64,000 bases of DNA from Pseudomonas fluvialis. Lineage in GTDB: Bacteria; Pseudomonadota; Gammaproteobacteria; Pseudomonadales; Pseudomonadaceae. Positions 49,901 through 56,265 of the stretch are shown one piece after another. A model generated the notes under the pieces. It searched no databases. It was not told the DNA's origin and saw nothing but the letters and a program-made list of their open reading frames with translations. Each line of letters begins with the position of its first letter. Position 1 is the stretch's first letter. The position numbers were made by a program, and so were the translations under genes. Where the stretch lies: the NCBI RefSeq assembly GCF_014207935.1, contig NZ_JACHLL010000001.1, positions 1 to 64,000 on the forward strand. The letters are read 5' to 3'.

Positions 49901-50012
49901 CGGCATGACCGTGGGCACCCTGTTCACCCTGTTCGTCCTGCCCTGCGTGTACAGCCTGCTGGCCAAGCCGCACCGGGCTGAGCCTGCCCTGGAGCCCGGC
50001 ACTTCACACTGA
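46956..50012 (+). CDS. mexW: RND multidrug efflux transporter MexW
   Basis: 1018-residue inner-membrane proton-driven efflux pump of the HAE1 family. Twelve helices with two large periplasmic loops; the proton-relay aspartates in helix 4 are visible in GLVVDDAIVVVEN (around 395-408). Conserved FIRRPVLASVVSLLI at the N-terminus. No outer-membrane channel gene follows, so it should use a channel such as OprM encoded elsewhere. Length equals that recalled for MexW. A bidirectional terminator ends the operon. Confidence 0.93.
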   Translation: MAFTDPFIRRPVLASVVSLLIILLGMQAFSKLTIRQYPQMENALITVTTAYPGANAETIQGYITQPLQQSLASAEGIDYMTSVSQQNASVISIYARIGTDTNRLFTELLAKANEVKNQLPQDAEDPVLSKEAADSTALMYVSFYSDELSNPQITDYLSRVIQPKLATLPGLAEAQILGNQVFAMRLWLDPVKMAAYGISAAELNSAVQRYNFLAAAGEVKGQYVVTSINASTDLKSPEAFGAIPVKTEGDRRVLVRDIARVEMGAANYDSISSFSGIPSVYIAIKGTPSANPLDVIKHVRAALPEIEAQLPPNLKVSIAYDATRFIQASIDEVVKTLAEAVLIVIVVVFLFLGAFRSVLIPVITIPLSMIGVLFFMQLMGYSINLLTLLAMVLAIGLVVDDAIVVVENIHRHIEEGKTPFQAAIEGAREIAIPVVSMTITLAAVYAPIGFLEGLTGALFKEFALTLAGAVIISGIVALTLSPMMCAKLLRHEENPSGLAHRLDQIFDRLKRRYQAALHGTLNTRPVVVVFALIVMALIPALLKFSKSELAPEEDQGIVFLISNAPQTSNLDYLNAYTKAFEEIFRSFPEYYSSFQINGFDGVQSGIGGFLLKPWDERERTQMELLQEVQGKLNQITGLQIFGFNLPALPGTGEGLPFQFVINTPNDYESLLQVAERVKQEAMASGKFAFLNVDLAFDKPEVVVEIDREKAAQMGVSMQDLGSTLAILLGEGEINRFTIDGRSYKVIAQVERAYRDNPRWLNKYHVKNESGQMVPLATLISISDRARPTRLKQFQQLNSAIIEGVPIVSMGDAVDTMQTIAKAQAPRGYAFDYAGASRQFVQEGNALLLTFGLALAIIFLVLAAQFESFRDPLVILVTVPLSICGALLPIFLGVSTMNIYTQVGLVTLIGLISKHGILIVEFANQLQREKGLSVREAVEEAASIRLRPVLMTTAAMVFGMVPLILASGAGAESRFDIGIVIAAGMTVGTLFTLFVLPCVYSLLAKPHRAEPALEPGTSH

Positions 50013-50025
50013 GTGTGACCGGACG

Positions 50026-50052
50026 AAAAAGCCCCGCAGTGCGGGGCTTTTT
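50026..50052. terminator. Bidirectional terminator between mexW and the OmpA lipoprotein gene
   Basis: Perfect 12-bp stem AAAAAGCCCCGC / GCGGGGCTTTTT with AGT loop, between two convergent stops. Confidence 0.9.
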
Positions 50053-50067
50053 CTTGTCAGGCCGAAC

Positions 50068-50775
50068 TCAGTACTGCTGGTACTGGCCGGACTGCGGCGC
50101 CTGCTGCTGGGCACCCGGCAGCGGACGCAGGGTGACTTCCACCCGGCGGTTCTGCGCGCGGCCATCGGCGGTGGCGTTGCTGGCAATCGGTTGATCCGGA
50201 CCGGCGCCGCGCGAACTCAGGCGCGAGCCATCCACACCTTGGGCTGTCAGGTAATTAGCCACGCTCTGCGCACGACGCTGCGACAGGTTCATGTTGTAGC
50301 TGTGGCTGCCAGTGCTGTCGGTGTGGCCGACGATCTCGATGCTGTTCTGGTTGTACTGGCGGAACGAGTTGGCCAGGTTGTTCAGCGGCGCGTAGAAGCT
50401 GCTGGCAATGGCATCGGAGTCGGTAGCGAAGGTGATATTGCCGGGCATGATCAGCTGGATGGTGTCGCCCTGACGCTGCACCTGCACACCGGTGCCCTGC
50501 ATCTGCCGGCGCAACTCTTCTTCCTGCTTGTCGGCGTAGTAGCCGTAGCCACCGCCGGCGGCCGCACCAACTGCGGCGCCGATCAGCGCGCCCTTGCCGC
50601 GGTTGTCATGGTTGATCAGGGCGCCGGCGGCCGCACCCGCCAGTGCACCAAGGCCACCATAGACGGCGGTCTTGTTGGTGTCGCCCTGGGCGGACTGGTC
50701 ATAGGGGTTCTGCGAGGCACAGCCGCTGAGCAGGCTGGCAGCCAGCAGGGCTACGGCGAAACGATGGGGGGTCAT
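50068..50775 (-). CDS. OmpA family lipoprotein with glycine-zipper domain (YiaD/Pal-like)
   Basis: 235 residues from ATG 50775 (AGGAG upstream). Lipobox LLSGC (Cys near 18), then a glycine-zipper stretch (about 38-85, ALAGAAAGALIN and GAAVGAAAGGGYGYYAD) that may insert in the membrane, then an OmpA C-terminal peptidoglycan-binding domain with IEIVGHTDSTGSHSYNMNLS and RRVEVTLRP. Ties the outer membrane to murein. The Gln-rich tail is low complexity. Confidence 0.9.
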   Translation of the reverse strand: MTPHRFAVALLAASLLSGCASQNPYDQSAQGDTNKTAVYGGLGALAGAAAGALINHDNRGKGALIGAAVGAAAGGGYGYYADKQEEELRRQMQGTGVQVQRQGDTIQLIMPGNITFATDSDAIASSFYAPLNNLANSFRQYNQNSIEIVGHTDSTGSHSYNMNLSQRRAQSVANYLTAQGVDGSRLSSRGAGPDQPIASNATADGRAQNRRVEVTLRPLPGAQQQAPQSGQYQQY

Positions 50776-50853
50776 GATCAACTCCTGGTCAATGAACGGC
50801 GGCCCGAACGGGGTTGCAGATTGGAACACAACAACACGCAGAGATTCCGTGAA

Positions 50854-51492
50854 TCACGCACGCACGAAGGGGTTCTCACGCATCTCGTCACCCAGCCGGG
50901 TATCCGGGCCGTGTCCGGTCACCACGGTGGCCTCCTCGTCCAGTGTATACAGGCGCTGGCGAATCGAGCGCTCGATGGTCGGATAGTCGCCGCCCCACAG
51001 GTCGGTACGGCCGATGCCGCGCTTGAACAGGGTGTCACCGGCGATCAGCAGCTTGGCCTGGGGAAACCAGAAGCTCATGGAACCGGGTGTGTGCCCCGGC
51101 GTGTGCAGAGCCACGCCGCAGCCGCAGGCCAGCGCCTCGTCATCGGCCAGCCACTGGTCAGGGCTGGGCACCGGCGTGTAGGGCACACCGAACAGACGGC
51201 ACTGCATTTCCAGATTGTCCCAGAGGAACTGGTCATCCTTATGCAGGTGCAGACTGGCGCCGGTCTTCTCCTTCATCTGCCCGGAGGCGAGGAAGTGATC
51301 CAGGTGCGCGTGGGTGTGGATGATACTGACCACCTTGAGCCCCAGGGCATCGAGGCGCGCCAGGATATGTTCATGATCGCCACCCGGATCGACCACGATG
51401 GCCTTCTTGGTGACCGGGTCGCCGATGATGGTGCAGTTGCACTGCAGGGGGCCGACGGGGAAGGTTTCACGGATCAGGGCCGGCTGGCTCAT
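50854..51492 (-). CDS. Metallo-beta-lactamase fold hydrolase (YcbL/glyoxalase II-like)
   Basis: 212 residues from ATG 51492. The metal site HAHLDH (61-66), then CGCGVALHTPGHTPGS, GDTLFKRGIGR and GHGPDT match the short glyoxalase II-type (YcbL) subgroup lacking the C-terminal substrate domain. Likely a hydroxyacylglutathione or related thioester hydrolase, cytoplasmic. The start overlaps the upstream AraC gene stop by four bases, so both are in one unit. Confidence 0.88.
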   Translation of the reverse strand: MSQPALIRETFPVGPLQCNCTIIGDPVTKKAIVVDPGGDHEHILARLDALGLKVVSIIHTHAHLDHFLASGQMKEKTGASLHLHKDDQFLWDNLEMQCRLFGVPYTPVPSPDQWLADDEALACGCGVALHTPGHTPGSMSFWFPQAKLLIAGDTLFKRGIGRTDLWGGDYPTIERSIRQRLYTLDEEATVVTGHGPDTRLGDEMRENPFVRA

Positions 51493-52541
51493 GGGGCGGT
51501 CTCCACAGACGAATCGGGCAGGCAAAGGTCGCCACGATAATCGCTGGGCAGCCGCCCCGTCCATTTGCGGAAGGCGCGGCGGAAGTTGGAAGCATCGTTG
51601 AAGCCCAGCAGGTAGGCGATCTCCTGCAGTGGCAGGTGGGTGGTACTGAGGTACTGCAGGGCCAGACGCTTGCGCACCTCGTCGAGCACCTGCTGGTAGC
51701 TGGTGCCCTGACTAGCCAGATGCCGGCGCAGGCTGCGACCACTGGTGTGCAGGGCGCGCGCCACGCTGTCCAAGTCGGGAAACTCTCCAGGGCGCGCCAG
51801 CAGCAGGCGGCGCAGCCTTGGCAGCAGGCCTTCCTGAACGTCCAGCGTGGCCAGCAACGCCTCGCACTGCTGCTCGCACATCTGCACCGTCGCCGGGTTG
51901 GCCAGGGCCATGGGCCGCGCCAGATAGTGCCGGGGGATGCTCAGCCAGTGCTGGGCCTGGTCGAACTGCGGGGCGACGCCGAACTGCTGGCGATACCGCT
52001 CGGCATAGGCCGGTGCCGGATAGGCAAAGCCCAGGGCGAAATCCGCCGGCGGCTCACCCAGCAGAAAACCGGCGATGGTGTGCAGGCTACCGAACAGGCC
52101 TTCGGCGGCAAAGCGCGACAGCGGCCCCAACGGCAGGCTCTCGCTGGCTCGCAGCTGCAGATGGCTGTCGCCCTCCAGCAGTTCCAGGTCGAAGGCCAGA
52201 CCGAGCACCCGGTAGTACTTGAGTGCGAACTGCAGGGCCTGGCCAAAGCTCGCGCTGGAGAGCACCGCATAGCCGAGGATGCCGTGCGTCGACACATTCA
52301 GGCGCTGGCCCATGGCCAGGCCCAGCGCCTCATCGGCGGTGAGCGCCAGGGCGGCAAAGGCCAGCTGGTTGAAATCGAGAAACGACAAACGGCCATTGGG
52401 CGCCCCGAGCACTTCCGCGCGCACGCCGGCCCGCTGGAGCAGCTGTTCGCGGCGGATACCGCGCTCCTCGGCCAGCCCCAGCAGGACCTCGGCATAGGCC
52501 ACCGGCACCAGCTCGGCTGTGGGGGTCATGGCTTGCTTCAT
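51489..52541 (-). CDS. AraC family transcriptional regulator
   Basis: 350 residues. The N-terminal arabinose-binding-like domain (about 20-205) is of the PF12625 type seen in lipid and fatty-acid responsive regulators; the C-terminal double HTH (about 250-345) includes SGRSLRRHLASQGTSYQQVL and IAYLLGFNDASNFRRAFRKW. Start ATG 52541; a second ATG at 52529. It is coupled to the downstream metallo-hydrolase and divergent from the ferritin-like gene, which is a candidate target. Confidence 0.87.
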   Translation of the reverse strand: MKQAMTPTAELVPVAYAEVLLGLAEERGIRREQLLQRAGVRAEVLGAPNGRLSFLDFNQLAFAALALTADEALGLAMGQRLNVSTHGILGYAVLSSASFGQALQFALKYYRVLGLAFDLELLEGDSHLQLRASESLPLGPLSRFAAEGLFGSLHTIAGFLLGEPPADFALGFAYPAPAYAERYRQQFGVAPQFDQAQHWLSIPRHYLARPMALANPATVQMCEQQCEALLATLDVQEGLLPRLRRLLLARPGEFPDLDSVARALHTSGRSLRRHLASQGTSYQQVLDEVRKRLALQYLSTTHLPLQEIAYLLGFNDASNFRRAFRKWTGRLPSDYRGDLCLPDSSVETAP

Positions 52542-52702
52542 CGTAGGGTTCTCGTCGCGTCGCACATGGCCGGAAATGACCTGCAATTTGGCAGAAGATA
52601 ACCTTGTCCGACAAACCGCCACAAGCCCATAGTCAACGCTACCTCACCCAGCTTCGTGCTGGGCCACAACAAGAACAACGATCTCGATACCGGGAGCCCG
52701 CC

Positions 52703-53539
52703 ATGGCCAGTACCACCCCCGCAGGTCTGGAAATCCGTCCACGTCAGCTGGACTTCGACCTGCCCAATCCCCTGCCGCGCCACTGGCACGGCGGCGATGC
52801 CTTCAAGACCCACATGTTCAATGCCATGTCGGTGCTGTTCCCCGATGGCGAGCGCTTCTTCATCGAGTCGGTGCGCCTGTTCCGCGAACAGATCGAAGAC
52901 CCGGTGCTGAAAGAGCAGATCCGCGGTTTCATTGGCCAGGAAGGTCACCACAGCCACGAGCACTTGGCCTACAACCAGCGCCTGCGCGAGCTGGGCTATG
53001 ACATCGATTACTTGGAGCGCGGCCTGAAGAAGCGCCTGACCTTCGTCAAGAAGCACCTGCCGCACGATGCCCAGCTGGCTTCGACCTGCGCGGTCGAGCA
53101 CTTCACCGCGATCATGGCCGACGCCCTGCTGAAAGATCCGCAGTGGCTCGCCGGTGCCGACCCGAAGATGGCCCGCCTGTGGCGCTGGCATGCCCTGGAA
53201 GAGACCGAACACAAGGCCGTGGCCTTCGATGTCTACCAGCAGACCTGTGGCAGCCGCTGGCTGCTGCGCCGCGCCATGCTGCAAAGCACCTTCTTCTTCA
53301 CCTGGGACACCACCAAGGGCCTGCTGCACATGCTCAAGCGCGACGGCCTGCTGTGGAACTGGCGGGTCTGGCGTGATGGCCTGACCTGGCTGTGGGGCAA
53401 GGACGGTATCTACCGCAAGCTGGTCGGCGTGTACCTGGATTTCTACCGCGGTGACTTCCACCCCTGGCAGCACAACAACCTTGAGCTGGTGGCCCAGTTC
53501 AAGGGTGACTACGAGCCGCAAAGCAGCGCCGCCGCCTGA
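52703..53539 (+). CDS. Metal-dependent hydrolase, PF10118 (ferritin-like)
   Basis: 278 residues from ATG 52703 (GGGAG upstream). Family PF10118, all-helical, with acid/His clusters that look like a di-iron site: GQEGHHSHEH, CAVEHFTA and LEETEHKA. Annotated as metal-dependent hydrolase; real activity unproven and oxygenase-type chemistry is possible. Divergent from an AraC regulator, convergent with an alpha/beta hydrolase. Confidence 0.85.
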   Translation: MASTTPAGLEIRPRQLDFDLPNPLPRHWHGGDAFKTHMFNAMSVLFPDGERFFIESVRLFREQIEDPVLKEQIRGFIGQEGHHSHEHLAYNQRLRELGYDIDYLERGLKKRLTFVKKHLPHDAQLASTCAVEHFTAIMADALLKDPQWLAGADPKMARLWRWHALEETEHKAVAFDVYQQTCGSRWLLRRAMLQSTFFFTWDTTKGLLHMLKRDGLLWNWRVWRDGLTWLWGKDGIYRKLVGVYLDFYRGDFHPWQHNNLELVAQFKGDYEPQSSAAA

Positions 53540-53553
53540 CAGCGGCGCAAACG

Positions 53554-53579
53554 AAAAAGGCCCCTCGAGGGGCCTTTTT
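53554..53579. terminator. Bidirectional terminator
   Basis: Perfect palindrome: stem AAAAAGGCCCCTC / GAGGGGCCTTTTT, between convergent stops at 53539 and 53597. Confidence 0.9.
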
Positions 53580-53596
53580 GCTGTCTGAATAATCAA

Positions 53597-54550
53597 TCAG
53601 CTGCGCAGGAAGGCCAACGCATCGGCCGCCGACAGCTCGGGAATTTCCTCCATCGGAATATGCCCGACACCCGCATAGACCTTGACCTGCAACCCCGGCA
53701 CGTCACGCTGCCAGAGCGGTACGTGCTTGGGCGAAATCCAGCGGTCCAGCTCACCCCACATCAGCAGAGTGGGCATTTTCAACTCGGCCACGCGGGCACC
53801 GGTGCCTTCCAGTTCGGTGCGGTTGACGCCCAATAGCACCCGGAAGATTTCCATCATGCCGCGGCGGTTGCCGGGACGCCGGGTCAGGTCGTAGTAACGC
53901 TGCACCACACCTGCCTTGATGCGACCTGCGTCGCCGTAGACTTCCTTGATGCCCTGAGCGATCAGCGCCCGCGGCATCCAAAGCGGCATCGCCCAGGTGG
54001 CCCCCGGCAGTTCAGCAGCCGCAATCATCCACGGTACCTTGCGCATCTGGTAGCCCGCCGGGTCAAGCATGATCAGTTTTTCCACCCGCTGCGGCTGCGC
54101 CAGGGCGAAGTTCCAGGCGATATAACCACCCAGCGAGTTTCCGATGATCGAGGCTTTGCCTACCTTGAGGAAGTCCAGCAGGCTGGTCATGACCTTGAGC
54201 ATGCGCTCGGCGTTGTACACGCCATCGCGCGCAGGGCCGGTCAGGCCGAAACCGGGGACATCGAAGCGGATGATGCGGTAATCGCTGGCCATGGCCTGCA
54301 CCCAGCCATCCCAGGTATGCAGCGAAGCCACCACGCCATGAATCATTACCAGCACCGGGCCGTTGGCGTTGCCCTCGTCACGGTAATGCACATTGAAACC
54401 GTCCAGCTCGACATAGCGTGAGCCGTCGCGGGCATTGCCGTAACGCGACTTCACGGCATCCAGCGGCAGCTCGCCAAACCCCAGGCGGGCCAGGCCATTG
54501 GCCAGTGGTGGCAGCATGGCCGCAGGCAGGGAGGCGGTGGAAGCAGACAT
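53597..54550 (-). CDS. Alpha/beta hydrolase
   Basis: 317 residues with the alpha/beta-hydrolase fold. The oxyanion HG is in VMIHGVVASLHTW (about 68-80), the nucleophile elbow IIGNSLGGYIAW (Ser near 140), acid in LLMWGELDRW and His in GVGHIPMEE. No signal peptide is evident. The TetR gene lies 66 bp upstream on the same strand and may repress it. Likely an esterase or lipase-like enzyme; substrate unknown. Confidence 0.88.
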   Translation of the reverse strand: MSASTASLPAAMLPPLANGLARLGFGELPLDAVKSRYGNARDGSRYVELDGFNVHYRDEGNANGPVLVMIHGVVASLHTWDGWVQAMASDYRIIRFDVPGFGLTGPARDGVYNAERMLKVMTSLLDFLKVGKASIIGNSLGGYIAWNFALAQPQRVEKLIMLDPAGYQMRKVPWMIAAAELPGATWAMPLWMPRALIAQGIKEVYGDAGRIKAGVVQRYYDLTRRPGNRRGMMEIFRVLLGVNRTELEGTGARVAELKMPTLLMWGELDRWISPKHVPLWQRDVPGLQVKVYAGVGHIPMEEIPELSAADALAFLRS

Positions 54551-54616
54551 GGCAGAACTCCTGGCTTGTTATTGTTCCACCATCAGAGCACGACACCGAC
54601 CATCATGCGCCCCAAC

Positions 54617-55273
54617 CTAGGTCGTGCGAGGACAAAGCACCGCCAGCAAAAGGTCGCCCAGCACGGTCTTGGCCTCGCCGATCTCCTGCCGTGGCGCGGC
54701 GCGGTTGAGCAGATTGAGCGAGGCCGCCTCCATCGCCCAGATCAGCGCCTGGTAGGTCAGCGTCGGGAACTCCTTGCCGGTCAGGGCCAGGCGTTGCTGC
54801 AACAGCGCCTGCATTTCGGCATGGGCCTGCTGACGATGCACCGCCAGCGGCGAGTCGCCGCGTAGCGCCTCTTCCTGCATCAGGCGGATGATCGGCCCCA
54901 CCGACAGGTGATAGTCGAAGAACAATCCGACCATGGCGCGCAGCCAGCTCTCCATATCGGCTCCCGGCTGCAATTCGCGAAAGCGCGCCAGCAGCAGCGC
55001 CACCGCCGTGCAGTAGATGCCCTCGAGCACGTCCATCTTGTTGGCGAAATATTTGTAGAACGTGCGCCGCGAAACCTGGGCAGCCTCCAGCAGATCATTC
55101 ACCGTGGTGTCGGCCAGCCCCTTGCGCACGAACACCGGGATTGCGGCCAGCTGGATATTGGTGCGCTGCAGATGGCTGACCAGCGGTCCCTCGCCCTGCT
55201 CGCGCGCTACCGCCTGCACCCCGCCAAGGTCCTCGAATACCGCACGCACCACACCCAGATCGGCCTGATTCAT
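54617..55273 (-). CDS. TetR family transcriptional regulator
   Basis: 218 residues from ATG 55273. The N-terminal extension precedes the HTH (about 45-90) with TTVNDLLEAAQVSRRTFYKYF, the TetR signature; the rest is a helical ligand-binding domain. Probably represses the downstream alpha/beta hydrolase gene and itself. A second ATG at 55300 is in frame but lacks support. Confidence 0.87.
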   Translation of the reverse strand: MNQADLGVVRAVFEDLGGVQAVAREQGEGPLVSHLQRTNIQLAAIPVFVRKGLADTTVNDLLEAAQVSRRTFYKYFANKMDVLEGIYCTAVALLLARFRELQPGADMESWLRAMVGLFFDYHLSVGPIIRLMQEEALRGDSPLAVHRQQAHAEMQALLQQRLALTGKEFPTLTYQALIWAMEAASLNLLNRAAPRQEIGEAKTVLGDLLLAVLCPRTT

Positions 55274-55369
55274 CTTCGCTCCAGAACTGCCAAACCCCAC
55301 CCAAGACAGGGTGACTCCGTCAGGGACAAGCCGTTACTCTTGCCGCGCCCCTTGCTGCGGATACCCGTC

Positions 55370-56248
55370 ATGACCCTAACACGCCGACTGCTCTGGCCGC
55401 TGGCCATCCTTTTACTAGTCAGCAGTCGCCTGCCCGCCGCCGAGCTGTTCTACCTGGGGCAGAAGATTCCCGACATCCAGCGTCCCTGGAGCAGTGGCGA
55501 CTACCGCCTGCTGATCGAGGCGCTGGACAAGATCGACAAGACCCAGGTCAACGCCCTGCCCCGACGCAGCGGCGAGTTCACCGGGCCGATCTACCAGCGC
55601 ATGACCAGCCCGGACAACTTCAAGCCACAGCTGAACATCTATGCACCGCTGGAGCTGCGCCAGAACGAGGCCCGCGAGGTGCTGTTCCAGCTCAAGGAGC
55701 TGATGCGTCTGTACTTCGACTTCAAGGCCGTGCAGCAGCCGTACGGCGCCGAAGCGCTCGGTCTGATGACCTACTCACTGCGTCAGCAGGCCATCCTGTT
55801 CACCCTCACCACCGAGTTCTGGATGACCCTGGCGGCCAGCGAACAAGGCAGCCCGGTGCGTTTGAAAGGCCTGGGCGAAACCAAGGCGGCGGCGGCTATG
55901 CTGACCTCCAGCGCCATCGACTACCTCGACCTGACCAAGCAGTTCGACCGCGAGGAACTGGTGTTGTATAGCGCCGAGCTGGCTAAACAGTTGCCCGACC
56001 TATTCGTCCACCTGCAGCAGCCGGTACGCGTCGACCTGCTCACTCGCATCGAGACCCTGAGCCGCCAGCACGCCTACACCGAGGTGCGTAGCAATATGGC
56101 CGACCTGCTACCGGTACTCAGCGCGATTCAGGACGATGTCAGTCGCCAGCTGGCCAAGCCGGCGCCCGGTACGGCGCCGGTCAAACGTCTCGACCTGTCG
56201 CTACCGGCCAGCGAGGCAACACCGGCCCTACCAGCGGGCAAACCCTAA
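55370..56248 (+). CDS. Exported hypothetical protein
   Basis: 292 residues from ATG 55370. N-terminal signal peptide (about 1-24, LLWPLAILLLVSSRLPAAE). The mature protein is mostly helical, with no recognised domain (ELFYLGQKIPDIQRPWSSGD, REVLFQLKELMRLYFDF). The C-terminal 40 residues are Pro/Ala-rich and disordered. The stop TAA (56246-56248) is followed at once by 13 bp identical to the MITE tip. Function unknown. Confidence 0.75.
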   Translation: MTLTRRLLWPLAILLLVSSRLPAAELFYLGQKIPDIQRPWSSGDYRLLIEALDKIDKTQVNALPRRSGEFTGPIYQRMTSPDNFKPQLNIYAPLELRQNEAREVLFQLKELMRLYFDFKAVQQPYGAEALGLMTYSLRQQAILFTLTTEFWMTLAASEQGSPVRLKGLGETKAAAAMLTSSAIDYLDLTKQFDREELVLYSAELAKQLPDLFVHLQQPVRVDLLTRIETLSRQHAYTEVRSNMADLLPVLSAIQDDVSRQLAKPAPGTAPVKRLDLSLPASEATPALPAGKP

Positions 56249-56261
56249 GAACCTGTTCAAA
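56249..56261. repeat. 13-bp remnant of the MITE terminal repeat
   Basis: GAACCTGTTCAAA is identical to the first 13 bases of the element at 26634 and, as there, begins directly after a stop codon of TNA form (TAA). Only one end is left; the rest has been lost or was never present. Confidence 0.5.
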
Positions 56262-56265
56262 CGGA

